Shown here one piece after another: positions 27,109 through 35,549 of a DNA stretch of 57,532 nt. The stretch spans positions 1 through 57,532 of the forward strand of contig NZ_CP018745.1 in the NCBI RefSeq assembly GCF_001922545.1, written 5' to 3'. Numbering within the stretch: position 1 is the first letter of the stretch; each line of letters begins with the position of its first letter. Source of the stretch: Borreliella garinii (GTDB lineage: Bacteria > Spirochaetota > Spirochaetia > Borreliales > Borreliaceae). The position numbers were made by a program, and so were the translations under genes. The notes beneath the pieces are model-generated. The model was given only the letters and a program-made list of their open reading frames with translations. It was not told the origin of the DNA and made no database searches.

Positions 27109-27717
27109 ATGTGTGATAAGAACAACTTAAATGGCAATTTTCAAGATTTTAAATTTAATAATGTTGAATTTGCCAAAGAATTGTCAACTCAAGTTATTGA
27201 GGCTTCCTTAACAATAGAGAATAATTTAAATAAAATTTTAAAAACAAAAAATCTGAATAATGCTTACCTAAAGGCCCAGAAATCAAAATTGAGACTTATT
27301 TCCACGATTGAGCTAGCTAAAAAACTAAACAACCATCTACTCTTAGAATTTGATAAAATTCCTTTTGATTTTGATATTCCCATAACATTTAGCATTGTTG
27401 ACAAGATTTTAAAAGTATTTTATTGGACAATAGTCAATTTTGATTCTCATACAGTAAATGAACTTGAATTAAGAGGGATAAAAGAGATGGATTTTTTATA
27501 TGAAGAGGAAGAAGGAATGAGGTCAGTAGAAGAAGAGATTAGTTGCATTAAAAATTCTAAGGAAAGAGAATCTCTTTACGAGCTGCTTTTGGTTATTAAA
27601 TCTACATTTCAAGCAGACAGGGCCTTAATAAAAGCAATCAGAGCATCTCTTTTAGCGACATCTTTTATTGCTCAACGGGGAATAGAAGGCAAACAGATTT
27701 TATTTTTTTATATTTAG
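27109..27717 (+). CDS. Hypothetical helical protein (BBA37-like)
   Basis: The start is taken at ATG 27109 (MCDKNNLNGNFQDFKF), since the longer frame would begin inside the preceding terminator. About 202 residues, helical, no signal peptide (NVEFAKELSTQVIEASLTIENNLNKILKTKN; MRSVEEEISCIKNSKERESLYELLLVIKSTFQADRALIKAIRASLLATSF). It stands before the phage operon but is separated from it by a terminator. No function known. Confidence 0.65.
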   Translation: MCDKNNLNGNFQDFKFNNVEFAKELSTQVIEASLTIENNLNKILKTKNLNNAYLKAQKSKLRLISTIELAKKLNNHLLLEFDKIPFDFDIPITFSIVDKILKVFYWTIVNFDSHTVNELELRGIKEMDFLYEEEEGMRSVEEEISCIKNSKERESLYELLLVIKSTFQADRALIKAIRASLLATSFIAQRGIEGKQILFFYI

Positions 27718-27750
27718 TTTACATTAATTTAATTTTTAAGTGTGTTTAAA

Positions 27751-27790
27751 TATTAAAAAGGTAGAGAAACGGCTCTCTACCTTTTTAATA
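27751..27790 (+). terminator. Terminator after the BBA37-like gene
   Basis: TATTAAAAAGGTAGAG / CTCTACCTTTTTAATA with an eight-base loop. The remaining bases to 28066 hold no gene and must contain the promoter of the head/tail operon. Confidence 0.85.
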
Positions 27791-28066
27791 TTTATTGGGA
27801 TTGGATAAAGTATTAATTTAATATTCTTTTTAATGCCATTTTATAATGCTTATCTTTCAATAATGCTTAACAGTAAGTAGAATATTTTGTAAATTTTACT
27901 TATATTCTTAAGTTAATATTAGCATAAATCTTTTAAAACGTATTGGGTTTTTATAAAATTTTAAATGAATTTTGATATTTAAATTTTACATACAAATATT
28001 ATTTGATAATAGATATTAAATAATAACGGTTTGCATAAAAAATCGTTTTTGATATAATAATATATA

Positions 28067-29314
28067 ATGATATTTAAAAAAATGATTAATGAATTTAAAA
28101 TGGAAATACAAAATAAAGAATCCCAAATTAGTCCTGTTGATGTTTACCGGTATTCAATTTTTTTTAGGAATTACATAGAAAGCACAGCAGAAGATGCGCT
28201 TAAGAATGGAATTAATTTAAGCTTGCTTGAAACTTCTACTTTAAAAGAAAGCAGAGAGTTTCTTTTGGGTTTAAAGGTTGAATTAAAAGAAGCTCTTCTT
28301 GAAGCAATGGTAAGCTATAGATTTAATAGAGCAGGCGATATTTTAGTAAAACCCAAAGGTGAGGATGAAGATTTAAGTAAAAAGGTTAACAGCGAATTAC
28401 CTACAGGTTTTAAATATTTAGATTTTCAAAAAATTATCAACAAAAGAGAATCTGATTACATAGAATACCTTTCAAGTTTAAAAGACTTAGATGGTGTTAA
28501 CCAAAAGGCAAGGGTTATAAAAATAGATAAAAGTAGAGTAATAATTTATGAAAATTATGATTATGTTTTAGGATCATACGAGCCTGCTTATACACAAAGT
28601 TTGCTTCTTAATATTTGTCTTTTAGAACAAATTTATTTAGAGATGGAAAAAAGAATAAGAAATTATAATTTTTTGTTTTACAAAGACGAACATTTAGTGG
28701 GACTTATTGAATCTTTAGAACTTGCAAAAGAAGAAATTAGTGTTTTGGTAAACAATAATAAAGGCAAAATATTTTCTAGCTTTTTTAAAGGTCAAGAGCC
28801 AAACAAAAGTTTCTCAGCATTAAGTAGCGCTTCTTGCAAGCTTAGCAGAGAGCTTAGCAAGATTAAAAGCACCCTAAACAATGATGGAATTTTTTATACA
28901 GCATCGGAGAATGCAAGCCTAGAAGTAATAAAATATGACTTAGAGTTTTTAAAAGACGCATTTGATCTGATTAAAGCAAAAATTGGCGCTGATACTAAGG
29001 AGCCTCTTACTAGAAGTTTTAATGAGCAGGTCAAAGGACTTGGTAGCAGTGGCGAGGGAGACAAAAGTAATTATTACGACTATTTAAAAGGTGTACAAGA
29101 ATCTGTTGCCAATGCTTGCAATATTAAGCTTAACAAATATTACAGATTAAATATGAAGTTTAATGATCTTGAAGTCTTAAGTTATGAGCAGAGACTTGAG
29201 AGAGACAATTTACTTCTTGATGTTTATTCTAAATATTTAGAGTTAATGAAAAATGAAAACTTAAGTCACAAGGCAAAAGAAAATTTGAAAGAACAATTAA
29301 GTTTAGTTATTTAA
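28067..29314 (+). CDS. Phage portal-like protein (BBA38-like)
   Basis: 415 residues, first gene of the long morphogenesis operon. The N-terminal two-thirds is helical with the pattern of a portal protein (EQIYLEMEKRIRNYNFLFYKDEHLVGLIESLELAKEEI), and the C-terminus has a helical stem-like segment (SYEQRLERDNLLLDVYSKYLELMKNENLSHKAKENLKEQL). The assignment to portal rests on cp32 gene order: terminase, portal, head. No strong ribosome binding site before this ATG; a second ATG lies five codons in. Confidence 0.65.
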   Translation: MIFKKMINEFKMEIQNKESQISPVDVYRYSIFFRNYIESTAEDALKNGINLSLLETSTLKESREFLLGLKVELKEALLEAMVSYRFNRAGDILVKPKGEDEDLSKKVNSELPTGFKYLDFQKIINKRESDYIEYLSSLKDLDGVNQKARVIKIDKSRVIIYENYDYVLGSYEPAYTQSLLLNICLLEQIYLEMEKRIRNYNFLFYKDEHLVGLIESLELAKEEISVLVNNNKGKIFSSFFKGQEPNKSFSALSSASCKLSRELSKIKSTLNNDGIFYTASENASLEVIKYDLEFLKDAFDLIKAKIGADTKEPLTRSFNEQVKGLGSSGEGDKSNYYDYLKGVQESVANACNIKLNKYYRLNMKFNDLEVLSYEQRLERDNLLLDVYSKYLELMKNENLSHKAKENLKEQLSLVI

Positions 29315-29325
29315 AAGGAGTAATT

Positions 29326-29925
29326 ATGGAAAGAATGGCGGCAAGCGTAGATTACAAAACTAAAAACGACCAAGAAGATTCAAAAAAGTTAAACTTAAAT
29401 AATGAAGTTTTAAATAATTCTTTAATTAAGGAGTTTTTAGAATATCAAAATCTTAAAAATGCCAATAATAATTCATTAAGTTTTTCCAACAATGATCTAA
29501 GAGAATCTGTTGAAATAAACAAACTTGCAAATGATAATTTAAGCTTTGAGTATAATACAGAAAATCTTTTAGCAAAAGGGTATTCTTTTAAAGATGTTGT
29601 AAAAGGCCAAGCCGAAGAGCTTATTAGAAAGTATGTAAAAGCAACTCAAATCTTAGCAATAGCTGGAACTAATAATCTTGATGAGATTGATTCATCTTCT
29701 CGTGCAATACTAATAAGGGTTGCAAAGACCAATATTGATCAGAATAAGAATGCTGAAAATTCATACAAAACAATAAATTTTGAAAGAATAAAAGCAAATC
29801 AAGGAAATAATTTAAGAAACAAAAATGTTTTTTTCAGCACATATCATGATTTAAGAAAAGCAATGCTTAACGAATGGGAAGAGATTAAGCGAGAATTTTA
29901 TTGTAATAAAAAAGCACTAGCTTAA
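29326..29925 (+). CDS. Phage head-region protein, DUF1357 (BBA39-like)
   Basis: ATG with AAAGGAG seven bases upstream and 11 bases after the portal-like stop. 199 residues: disordered asparagine-rich first half, helical second half (SFKDVVKGQAEELIRKYVKATQILAIAGTNN). Matches the Borrelia DUF1357 family. Position between portal and capsid suggests a scaffold or protease-like head assembly protein; inferred from order only. Confidence 0.65.
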   Translation: MERMAASVDYKTKNDQEDSKKLNLNNEVLNNSLIKEFLEYQNLKNANNNSLSFSNNDLRESVEINKLANDNLSFEYNTENLLAKGYSFKDVVKGQAEELIRKYVKATQILAIAGTNNLDEIDSSSRAILIRVAKTNIDQNKNAENSYKTINFERIKANQGNNLRNKNVFFSTYHDLRKAMLNEWEEIKREFYCNKKALA

Positions 29926-29982
29926 GTTTTTGTAATTTAAGCTTTTAATAAAAAAATAATTTAAAAAAGGAGATATTTATTA

Positions 29983-30594
29983 ATGAGTAATTCAATTGAT
30001 TTCAAAAAAGAAATAGAAAAACTAAAAGCATCAAAAGTAGAACTTGAGAGTCAGCTTGAAAGTTTAAAAAAAAATCAAGCTCAAAAAATTGTTTTAGACA
30101 AATTACAAAGTGTTAATGCTAACAGTTACCCTGTGTTTGAGAGTAATTGCAAATTTCAAGATGAGGGATTTTATTTTGCTCAAAAAGGTGTACTTAAAAG
30201 TTCTTCTGCTGATAAGTTTGAAAATTATCAAGCTCAAGATTTTTGCTACAAATGTGGGGTTAAGCTTATTGTTAATGGCTCACAGTTGCAAATAGCAAAA
30301 GGCGGCGGCAGTGATCTTTATGGGGTTTGCGTAGACTTTGATGATTTTTCAAGAACCGGCACGGTTGTTCCAATGAGTTGTAGTTTTGAATGTGTTTTGA
30401 TTGCTAAAGGCAAAACAATTAAAGCAGAAGATAAATTAATAATAAACAGTGAAGGGTTTTTAGAAAAAGCTAGTAAAGATGCAGTAGTTGTTCATGCTTT
30501 AGCATTAGGATCTGCTGAAGAATTTAAAGACAGAAGAGATGTTTACGGTGTAAAAGTTCTTTTTTTGGTCAAGCAAATAAAAGATGCAATTTAA
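29983..30594 (+). CDS. Phage head decoration-like protein, DUF228 (BBA40-like)
   Basis: AAAGGAGATA precedes the ATG. 203 residues with an N-terminal coiled coil (IEKLKASKVELESQLESLKK) and a beta-rich domain with glycine turns (KGGGSDLYGVCVDFDDFSRTGTVVPM), the pattern of the Borrelia DUF228 family. The beta domain and location just before the capsid gene fit a head decoration or stabilising protein; role inferred. Confidence 0.7.
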   Translation: MSNSIDFKKEIEKLKASKVELESQLESLKKNQAQKIVLDKLQSVNANSYPVFESNCKFQDEGFYFAQKGVLKSSSADKFENYQAQDFCYKCGVKLIVNGSQLQIAKGGGSDLYGVCVDFDDFSRTGTVVPMSCSFECVLIAKGKTIKAEDKLIINSEGFLEKASKDAVVVHALALGSAEEFKDRRDVYGVKVLFLVKQIKDAI

Positions 30595-30609
30595 AATAGG
30601 AGAATTAAA

Positions 30610-31527
30610 ATGGATGAGAATATATTAAATAACGATGAGTATTTAAGCACAGTAAGGGATGTTTTAGTGAAAGAGTGTCCAATTCCAGAATATTATCATT
30701 TTTTAGATTCACAGCAAATAGAGAGTAGTAATATTTCTCTTGGAAGCGACAGAATTATCAAGTGGTATTCTAATTTAACAGACATGCCCACACTAAAGGT
30801 TAATGATTTTAACACAGTCTCAACAATAAAGTTTCAAAGACAAATAGTAAAAATTAATTATTTGCCTTTTCAGTATGCATTTAAATACTATGCGCCAGAT
30901 GGGAAAGTTAGTGTAGAGGCAAATACAAATATTAATGTGAAAGAAGGACTTCTAGGCGCAATAATTGAGATACAAAAGTTAATGAGTGCTCATTATTTAA
31001 AGGGCGGGCTTGCGTTTTCAAAAGGGAATAAAAGAACTCTTCTTGTTGATGAGTTTAACAATGAAACTATGTATGGGCTTTTGAATCTTCCAAACCAAAT
31101 AGACAAAACAGTTAAACAGACAAACATATTAGATCAAATAAAATCAATAAATGATGATCTTGGAAAGATTAATTTAGAAGATGAAAGAAAAGTGCCTTTT
31201 AAAATACTTACAACTAGCAAAATCAAAGGCCGTTTACTCGAGAGACTCCCAAACAATAATTATTCATACAAAGACATGCTTTTTGATTTTATAAGTGCAA
31301 TAAATAATGATGCAAATATTGAGCTTGAGACCACAAATTTATTAGACGATGAAATTTTAATATATCCAAGAAGCAGCAAACTACTACTTTTAAAAGACGG
31401 TCATCAGCCGATATTAAATTCATACACAGAAGTTTCAAGTAGTAATTTTAGAACAAGTTTTCTTGATTTTTCTATTGGAACAATTTTGGCAACAAAAAAT
31501 TCAATTCTTAGAATAAGATTGAGCTAA
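30610..31527 (+). CDS. Major capsid protein-like (BBA41-like)
   Basis: 305 residues, directly after DUF228 with TAGGAG upstream. Features typical of DUF2184-type encapsulating proteins: SLGSDRIIKWYSNLTDMPTLKVNDFNTVSTIKFQRQIVKINYLPFQYAFKY early and a C-terminal FLDFSIGTILATKNSILRIRLS. In cp32 phages the gene in this place encodes the main head protein. Confidence 0.7.
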   Translation: MDENILNNDEYLSTVRDVLVKECPIPEYYHFLDSQQIESSNISLGSDRIIKWYSNLTDMPTLKVNDFNTVSTIKFQRQIVKINYLPFQYAFKYYAPDGKVSVEANTNINVKEGLLGAIIEIQKLMSAHYLKGGLAFSKGNKRTLLVDEFNNETMYGLLNLPNQIDKTVKQTNILDQIKSINDDLGKINLEDERKVPFKILTTSKIKGRLLERLPNNNYSYKDMLFDFISAINNDANIELETTNLLDDEILIYPRSSKLLLLKDGHQPILNSYTEVSSSNFRTSFLDFSIGTILATKNSILRIRLS

Positions 31528-31530
31528 AAA

Positions 31531-31989
31531 ATGAATAAAGGCAAAATAAACACTAATCAGGCTTACCAAGAAAAGCTGAAAACTTTAGATGGTGAAAATC
31601 TAGAACCAGCTTTAAAGGCAGTATATGAGCAAATACTTGAACTTTTAATGCTTGACTTTAAAGATCTGAGCACTAAAGAATTTTCTTTATATTTAAATTT
31701 ACTTGAAAATATTTTAATTCTTAAGAGAATAAGAATTAAAAGTTTAAATGATTCTACAATGTTTGTTCTAATTTATTATTTTGTTGGTTGTGAGTTAAAA
31801 AAGCGAAATAGATTAAAAGGTTTTAATTTTAATTACATCAAGTCTGAAAAATTTAAAGAGATATCATTAGAATATTTTCCTGCAACTCTTGGCAGTAGTA
31901 GCGGTTGTGGGGGTGATTTTTGTAAATATTTAGACAGTTTAATAGAAGAGTTAAAAATAAAAGATTCTTTAATAGGGGTAGCTAAATGA
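31531..31989 (+). CDS. Head completion-like protein, DUF3890 (BBA42-like)
   Basis: 152 residues, three bases after the capsid-like gene and overlapping the next start by four bases. Helical core (FSLYLNLLENILILKRIRIKSLND) and a CGG-type cluster (SSSGCGGDFCKYLDSLIEELK). Family and role inferred from order and pattern; it probably completes the head-tail connector. Confidence 0.6.
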   Translation: MNKGKINTNQAYQEKLKTLDGENLEPALKAVYEQILELLMLDFKDLSTKEFSLYLNLLENILILKRIRIKSLNDSTMFVLIYYFVGCELKKRNRLKGFNFNYIKSEKFKEISLEYFPATLGSSSGCGGDFCKYLDSLIEELKIKDSLIGVAK

Positions 31990-32360
31990 AATCTTTAGAA
32001 ATGATTAATGTCAGTTTAAGTAATATTATAAACACATATTCACAAGATCTTTTTTTCTGTAAATTTAGAACAATCAAAGATCCAATTAATGCATCTTATG
32101 AAACTAGATTTAAAAGTTCTGATGCTGTTGCTTTTAAGGGAATATTTTTATTAATAAGTCCAGAAGAAGTAGTTGAGATTGAAGGTGTAAATATTTTTGA
32201 TAAAAATAGTTATGCCAAGGTGTATACTCTTTGTAGTTTTAAATTTGAGTACGGAGATTTGGTTAGAGTCAGCGATGATTTTTATTCGATTTTAGGGATT
32301 GAAAAGAGCTACAAAGAAGGTCTTAATTACAGCACATTAGTTTTAAGGAGTTCTTGTTGA
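31986..32360 (+). CDS. Head-tail connector-like protein, DUF1506 (BBA43-like)
   Basis: 124 residues, starts inside the stop of the preceding gene (ATGA overlap). Beta-rich sequence (AVAFKGIFLLISPEEVVEIEGVNIFDKNSYAKVYTLCSFKFEYGDLVRV) typical of small neck/stopper proteins and matching the Borrelia DUF1506 family. Its end overlaps the following gene. Confidence 0.6.
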   Translation: MKSLEMINVSLSNIINTYSQDLFFCKFRTIKDPINASYETRFKSSDAVAFKGIFLLISPEEVVEIEGVNIFDKNSYAKVYTLCSFKFEYGDLVRVSDDFYSILGIEKSYKEGLNYSTLVLRSSC

Positions 32361-32713
32361 GTTTTAAAATTAGATTTAAAGACATTGACTTTTTAAATAA
32401 AGAAAATAAAGTTAATATCAAATCGGAAGAACTAGAAAAAGAGATGCCTTTAAAGCTGGCAAAGGCTTTTTACGAAGAATTTTATTCTAATATTTTTTCA
32501 AACAAAGGAATAAAAACAGCTTTCAGGAAATCTATTAAAAAGGGACTTGTTGAAATAAAAGATCAGTTTAGAGTTTTTTCTAAAAATTATTTACTTAAAA
32601 GGCAAATAGACCTTAATAGCAAAAGAGCTTTTAATGCCAAAGAATTTAAAATTTTGATTAACAACATTGAAAAACTTAATCTTTCAAAAAGTAAAAGAAA
32701 AGGACAGTCATGA
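32354..32713 (+). CDS. Neck/tail completion-like protein (BBA44-like)
   Basis: TTG start (32354; a second TTG follows) behind AAGGAG, overlapping the DUF1506 stop. 119 basic, helical residues (KAFYEEFYSNIFSNKGIKTAFRKSIKKGLVEIKDQF). Size and position match HK97 gp10-like tail completion proteins; not recognised by sequence alone. Confidence 0.55.
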   Translation: MLSFKIRFKDIDFLNKENKVNIKSEELEKEMPLKLAKAFYEEFYSNIFSNKGIKTAFRKSIKKGLVEIKDQFRVFSKNYLLKRQIDLNSKRAFNAKEFKILINNIEKLNLSKSKRKGQS

Positions 32714-33249
32714 TTGTAGGACTAAATGAATCTGTACAGTTTTTAATAAAAATACTTACAAAATTTAAACAGTATTTAGAGCTTAAAGAAATAGAATTAG
32801 AAATTGTAAATACCTATAATCACCCTTATTTGGAGAAGTTTTCTACAAATGTCAGTAATTTAATTGTATTAAAAAGCGAGTCTTTCGAAGGGCTTACTCC
32901 CAGAAATCTAGGGAGTAGAAATTTGTTTAAAACATCTAATGAGTTTAGATTAAGGTTTTCGCTTTATTTTTTAAGTTTTACCTTTTTAAAGACTTACAAA
33001 GATTCTTATGAGACTGTTTGCAAAGTGTATGAACATTTTTTGGAATTTTTACATGAGAATAGATTTCGGTTTGAGTTTAGAAAAGAGTTTGGGTGCGATT
33101 CTTATTTGCTTTTAACTTATTATATTTACTCGATTAGTAATTTAAATAATGATGGTCTACTTGGTGTTTCTAATAGAAGAAGCAATATGTGTTTTAGTTT
33201 TAATCAGATTTTTGTTGCAAACATACAAGCTTTAGAACAAGAAAGATAA
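32710..33249 (+). CDS. Tail terminator-like protein, DUF764 (BBA45-like)
   Basis: ATG overlaps the previous stop (ATGA). 179 residues (VQFLIKILTKFKQYLELKEIELEIVN; FKTSNEFRLRFSLYFLSFTFLKTYKDSYE) in the place of the tail terminator before the sheath gene. A 22-base stretch at the stop codon (33235-33270 region, TTTAGAACAAGAAAGATAAA) is duplicated in tandem, so the gene end has been copied once. Confidence 0.6.
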   Translation: MIVGLNESVQFLIKILTKFKQYLELKEIELEIVNTYNHPYLEKFSTNVSNLIVLKSESFEGLTPRNLGSRNLFKTSNEFRLRFSLYFLSFTFLKTYKDSYETVCKVYEHFLEFLHENRFRFEFRKEFGCDSYLLLTYYIYSISNLNNDGLLGVSNRRSNMCFSFNQIFVANIQALEQER

Positions 33250-33303
33250 ATTTAGAACAAGAAAGATAAATATTTAAAAAACAAATTTAGAAAAGGAGAA
33301 TAA

Positions 33304-34374
33304 ATGCCAAAAGATACAATAAGCGTTAGTTTGATGCAAAACAGACTAGTTGCCAATAAAATTAATTATTACAATTCGCTTTTAATCTACAAAAGCAATA
33401 TTTTAGCAAGTAAACATTTAGCATTAAGTGTTACAAATTTTGAAGAGCTTCTTAAGAAACTTGAGATACAAAAGGGTAAAGAGACTGATTCTTCTAATAA
33501 GAAAATAGCAGAGGAGCAGTTAAGTGCTTTACAAAAATCAGTGGGTGATTTTTTTGGACAAGACGGACTTAAGTCTGTTGATTTTTATGTTTACAATCAG
33601 ATTAAAGAGATTAAGGATTTCTTAAAATCTAATTTGCATCCGTTTGTGGTTTTTGTAAATGAATCAGGAGATGCTCTTAGCAGTGATTTTGAAGCTATTA
33701 GGAAAGCTCTTAATTTTATTGTAATTTCTACTAAAGAGAATAGTTTGCCAAATTTTTTAAAAGGCAAAGACAAGAGCGAGTTTAAAAACATTATTGCTAT
33801 TTACAGCGGCAATGAAAATTTACATCTTAAGTTTGCAGCAATGTATTTGCATCAGGCAAGCATTTTTCATGCTGTTAATCCTTATGGGATGATTTTAAAT
33901 TCTACTCCTATTTATGATGATTCTCTAATTGATTCTCTAAGAAAAGCCAATATTAATTTTTATTCTCTTTTAAATGAAACTGGTAATGACGGCATTTTAG
34001 CTTTTAAAGAAGGTGTCACTCTTTCTGGGGATCTGATTGATGAGGCTTTTACGCTTTATTATATTAAAAATGAAGCAATCAAAGAGCTTATTAGGATCTG
34101 GAATAAAAATAGTAGAGCTAACAGCAAACTTAGTTCTTTAAATTTGGACGGTAATTTGCCAAACGAATATACAGCGGGGCTTGAATGCTTTTTTCATAAA
34201 CTTAAAGAGAGAGGACTTATTGTCTTTTACAAAGAGATTAGGCTTAAAATCAATTCTTCTGAAGGCTTAAGTTTAAGTTTAGAAGTTGCGCTTAAGTATA
34301 ATGACAGCTTAAATAGTGTTAATTTAATAATCACCGCACAAGAGATAAATGAATATTTAAGGAGAGCATCATAA
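33304..34374 (+). CDS. Contractile tail sheath-like protein, DUF787 (BBA46-like)
   Basis: 356 residues with AAAGGAG upstream. Sequence features of the Borrelia DUF787 family: MPKDTISVSLMQNRLVAN start, KNIIAIYSGNENLHLKFAAMYLHQASIFHAVNPYGMILNSTPIYDD, and a C-terminal ECFFHKLKERGLIVFYKEIRLKIN. Length and position before the tube gene fit a tail sheath protein. It ends in a one-base overlap with the next start. Confidence 0.7.
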   Translation: MPKDTISVSLMQNRLVANKINYYNSLLIYKSNILASKHLALSVTNFEELLKKLEIQKGKETDSSNKKIAEEQLSALQKSVGDFFGQDGLKSVDFYVYNQIKEIKDFLKSNLHPFVVFVNESGDALSSDFEAIRKALNFIVISTKENSLPNFLKGKDKSEFKNIIAIYSGNENLHLKFAAMYLHQASIFHAVNPYGMILNSTPIYDDSLIDSLRKANINFYSLLNETGNDGILAFKEGVTLSGDLIDEAFTLYYIKNEAIKELIRIWNKNSRANSKLSSLNLDGNLPNEYTAGLECFFHKLKERGLIVFYKEIRLKINSSEGLSLSLEVALKYNDSLNSVNLIITAQEINEYLRRAS

Positions 34375-34796
34375 TGAAGGAATATTATTCATTAGATTTA
34401 ATATTTTTTAGCTTTAATGACAATTTAATAGACAGAGGTACTCTTGAGTACAGCACAGAGCCTAATGTAATGGCTAAAGCAAGCACAGAAGACAGAAATT
34501 TTCCAATTCCAAGCTTTAGAGATCCAAGAACGGTTGTTCATATTTTTGATTTAGAGATAAGCAAAGGATCTCTTGATTACAAGCTTTTAACAAGGCTAAG
34601 CAATGAGCAATTTTACGGCAATTTACCAAAAGCTAAAAAATTAAAAAGATTAGTATTTAACGATCAAATGGGATTAAAGATTATTTCAAACAGTGCATTT
34701 TTTGCAGAAATTCCAACTAGAAAGTATTCATCTGATAATGATACGGTTAAGTTTACAATTCATGCAATAAATTGTGATGTTGAGAAAGCAAGTTGA
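34374..34796 (+). CDS. Tail tube-like protein, DUF1463 (BBA47-like)
   Basis: 140 residues overlapping the sheath gene stop. LIDRGTLEYSTEPNVMAKASTEDRN and the beta-strand-rich remainder (RTVVHIFDLEISKGSLDYKLLTRLSNEQFYGN) resemble P2 FII-like tube proteins in size and layout; the gene order sheath then tube supports it. Confidence 0.65.
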   Translation: MKEYYSLDLIFFSFNDNLIDRGTLEYSTEPNVMAKASTEDRNFPIPSFRDPRTVVHIFDLEISKGSLDYKLLTRLSNEQFYGNLPKAKKLKRLVFNDQMGLKIISNSAFFAEIPTRKYSSDNDTVKFTIHAINCDVEKAS

Positions 34797-34838
34797 GTTA
34801 ACAATTAAAATATTTTAATTTAAGGATAAGAATTTAAA

Positions 34839-35330
34839 ATGAGATACAAGTTAAAAATATTAACTAGAGCCAAAACACATGAATACGTTTTAAAAGATAT
34901 TCCAATGTACGATTGGGACAATGTTTTAGGATTTGATGTTGAGCGAGATGAACTGATTAATAAGCTTAATGATCTTAAAACATTAAAAGAAATAACTAAA
35001 TTAATGATCTCAAGAGGATTTTTAGATGAATTTTATGAAATTCTAAATAAAGAGAGAAGATATTCTGAGCTTTATAAATATGCTCTGCCTACAATTCTTT
35101 TTTCAGTTCAGTATTCACTTTTCCAAACAATAGAAGGGTTTAAAAAGCCTGGTTTGGTTTATATTGAAAGTTTTCAAGACAGAAACGGCGATTATATTAA
35201 GTATGACTACATTGATGAAAGGTGGAGTTATGATTTTTTAATTACAAGTAGCAAGTCTTTAGGCTTAAATCAAGAAGATTCTTTAGAAGTTGATCTTGAA
35301 CCTTTATTAAAAGAAGGCGTTAATGAATAA
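34839..35330 (+). CDS. Tail assembly protein, DUF1473 (BBA48-like)
   Basis: 163 residues between tube and tape-measure genes, the place where phages keep tail assembly chaperones. Core: TRAKTHEYVLKDIPMYDWDNVLGFDVERDELINKLNDLKTLKEITKLMISRGF. The next gene overlaps it by eight bases, recalling the overlapping chaperone pairs (gpG/gpGT type) of other phages, though no slippery site was confirmed. Confidence 0.6.
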   Translation: MRYKLKILTRAKTHEYVLKDIPMYDWDNVLGFDVERDELINKLNDLKTLKEITKLMISRGFLDEFYEILNKERRYSELYKYALPTILFSVQYSLFQTIEGFKKPGLVYIESFQDRNGDYIKYDYIDERWSYDFLITSSKSLGLNQEDSLEVDLEPLLKEGVNE

Positions 35331-35541
35331 GTCAGAGATTGCAACTAATTATTTTAAATACATAGACTATTTAACAAGAGACGCCAATAAGTATTATTTC
35401 CCTATTGTAATGGGCATTTGTACATATAGAGATGTTAAAAAAATGAGCTACAAGGAGCTTTTAGAGGTTAACCGACTAGCTAATTTAAAGCTTAACAAGG
35501 AAATGTACGAACGGTTTTTGTCCTGTAGTGGAGCGCTTTAA
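35323..35541 (+). CDS. Small tail protein, DUF1322 (BBA49-like)
   Basis: 72 residues, overlapping DUF1473 and ending eight bases before the tape measure. YFPIVMGICTYRDVKKMSYKELLEVNRLANLKLNKEMYERFL is the pattern of small tail chaperones that recognise the tape-measure protein; assignment by family memory and order. Confidence 0.6.
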   Translation: MNKSEIATNYFKYIDYLTRDANKYYFPIVMGICTYRDVKKMSYKELLEVNRLANLKLNKEMYERFLSCSGAL

Positions 35542-35549
35542 AGGTTTTT

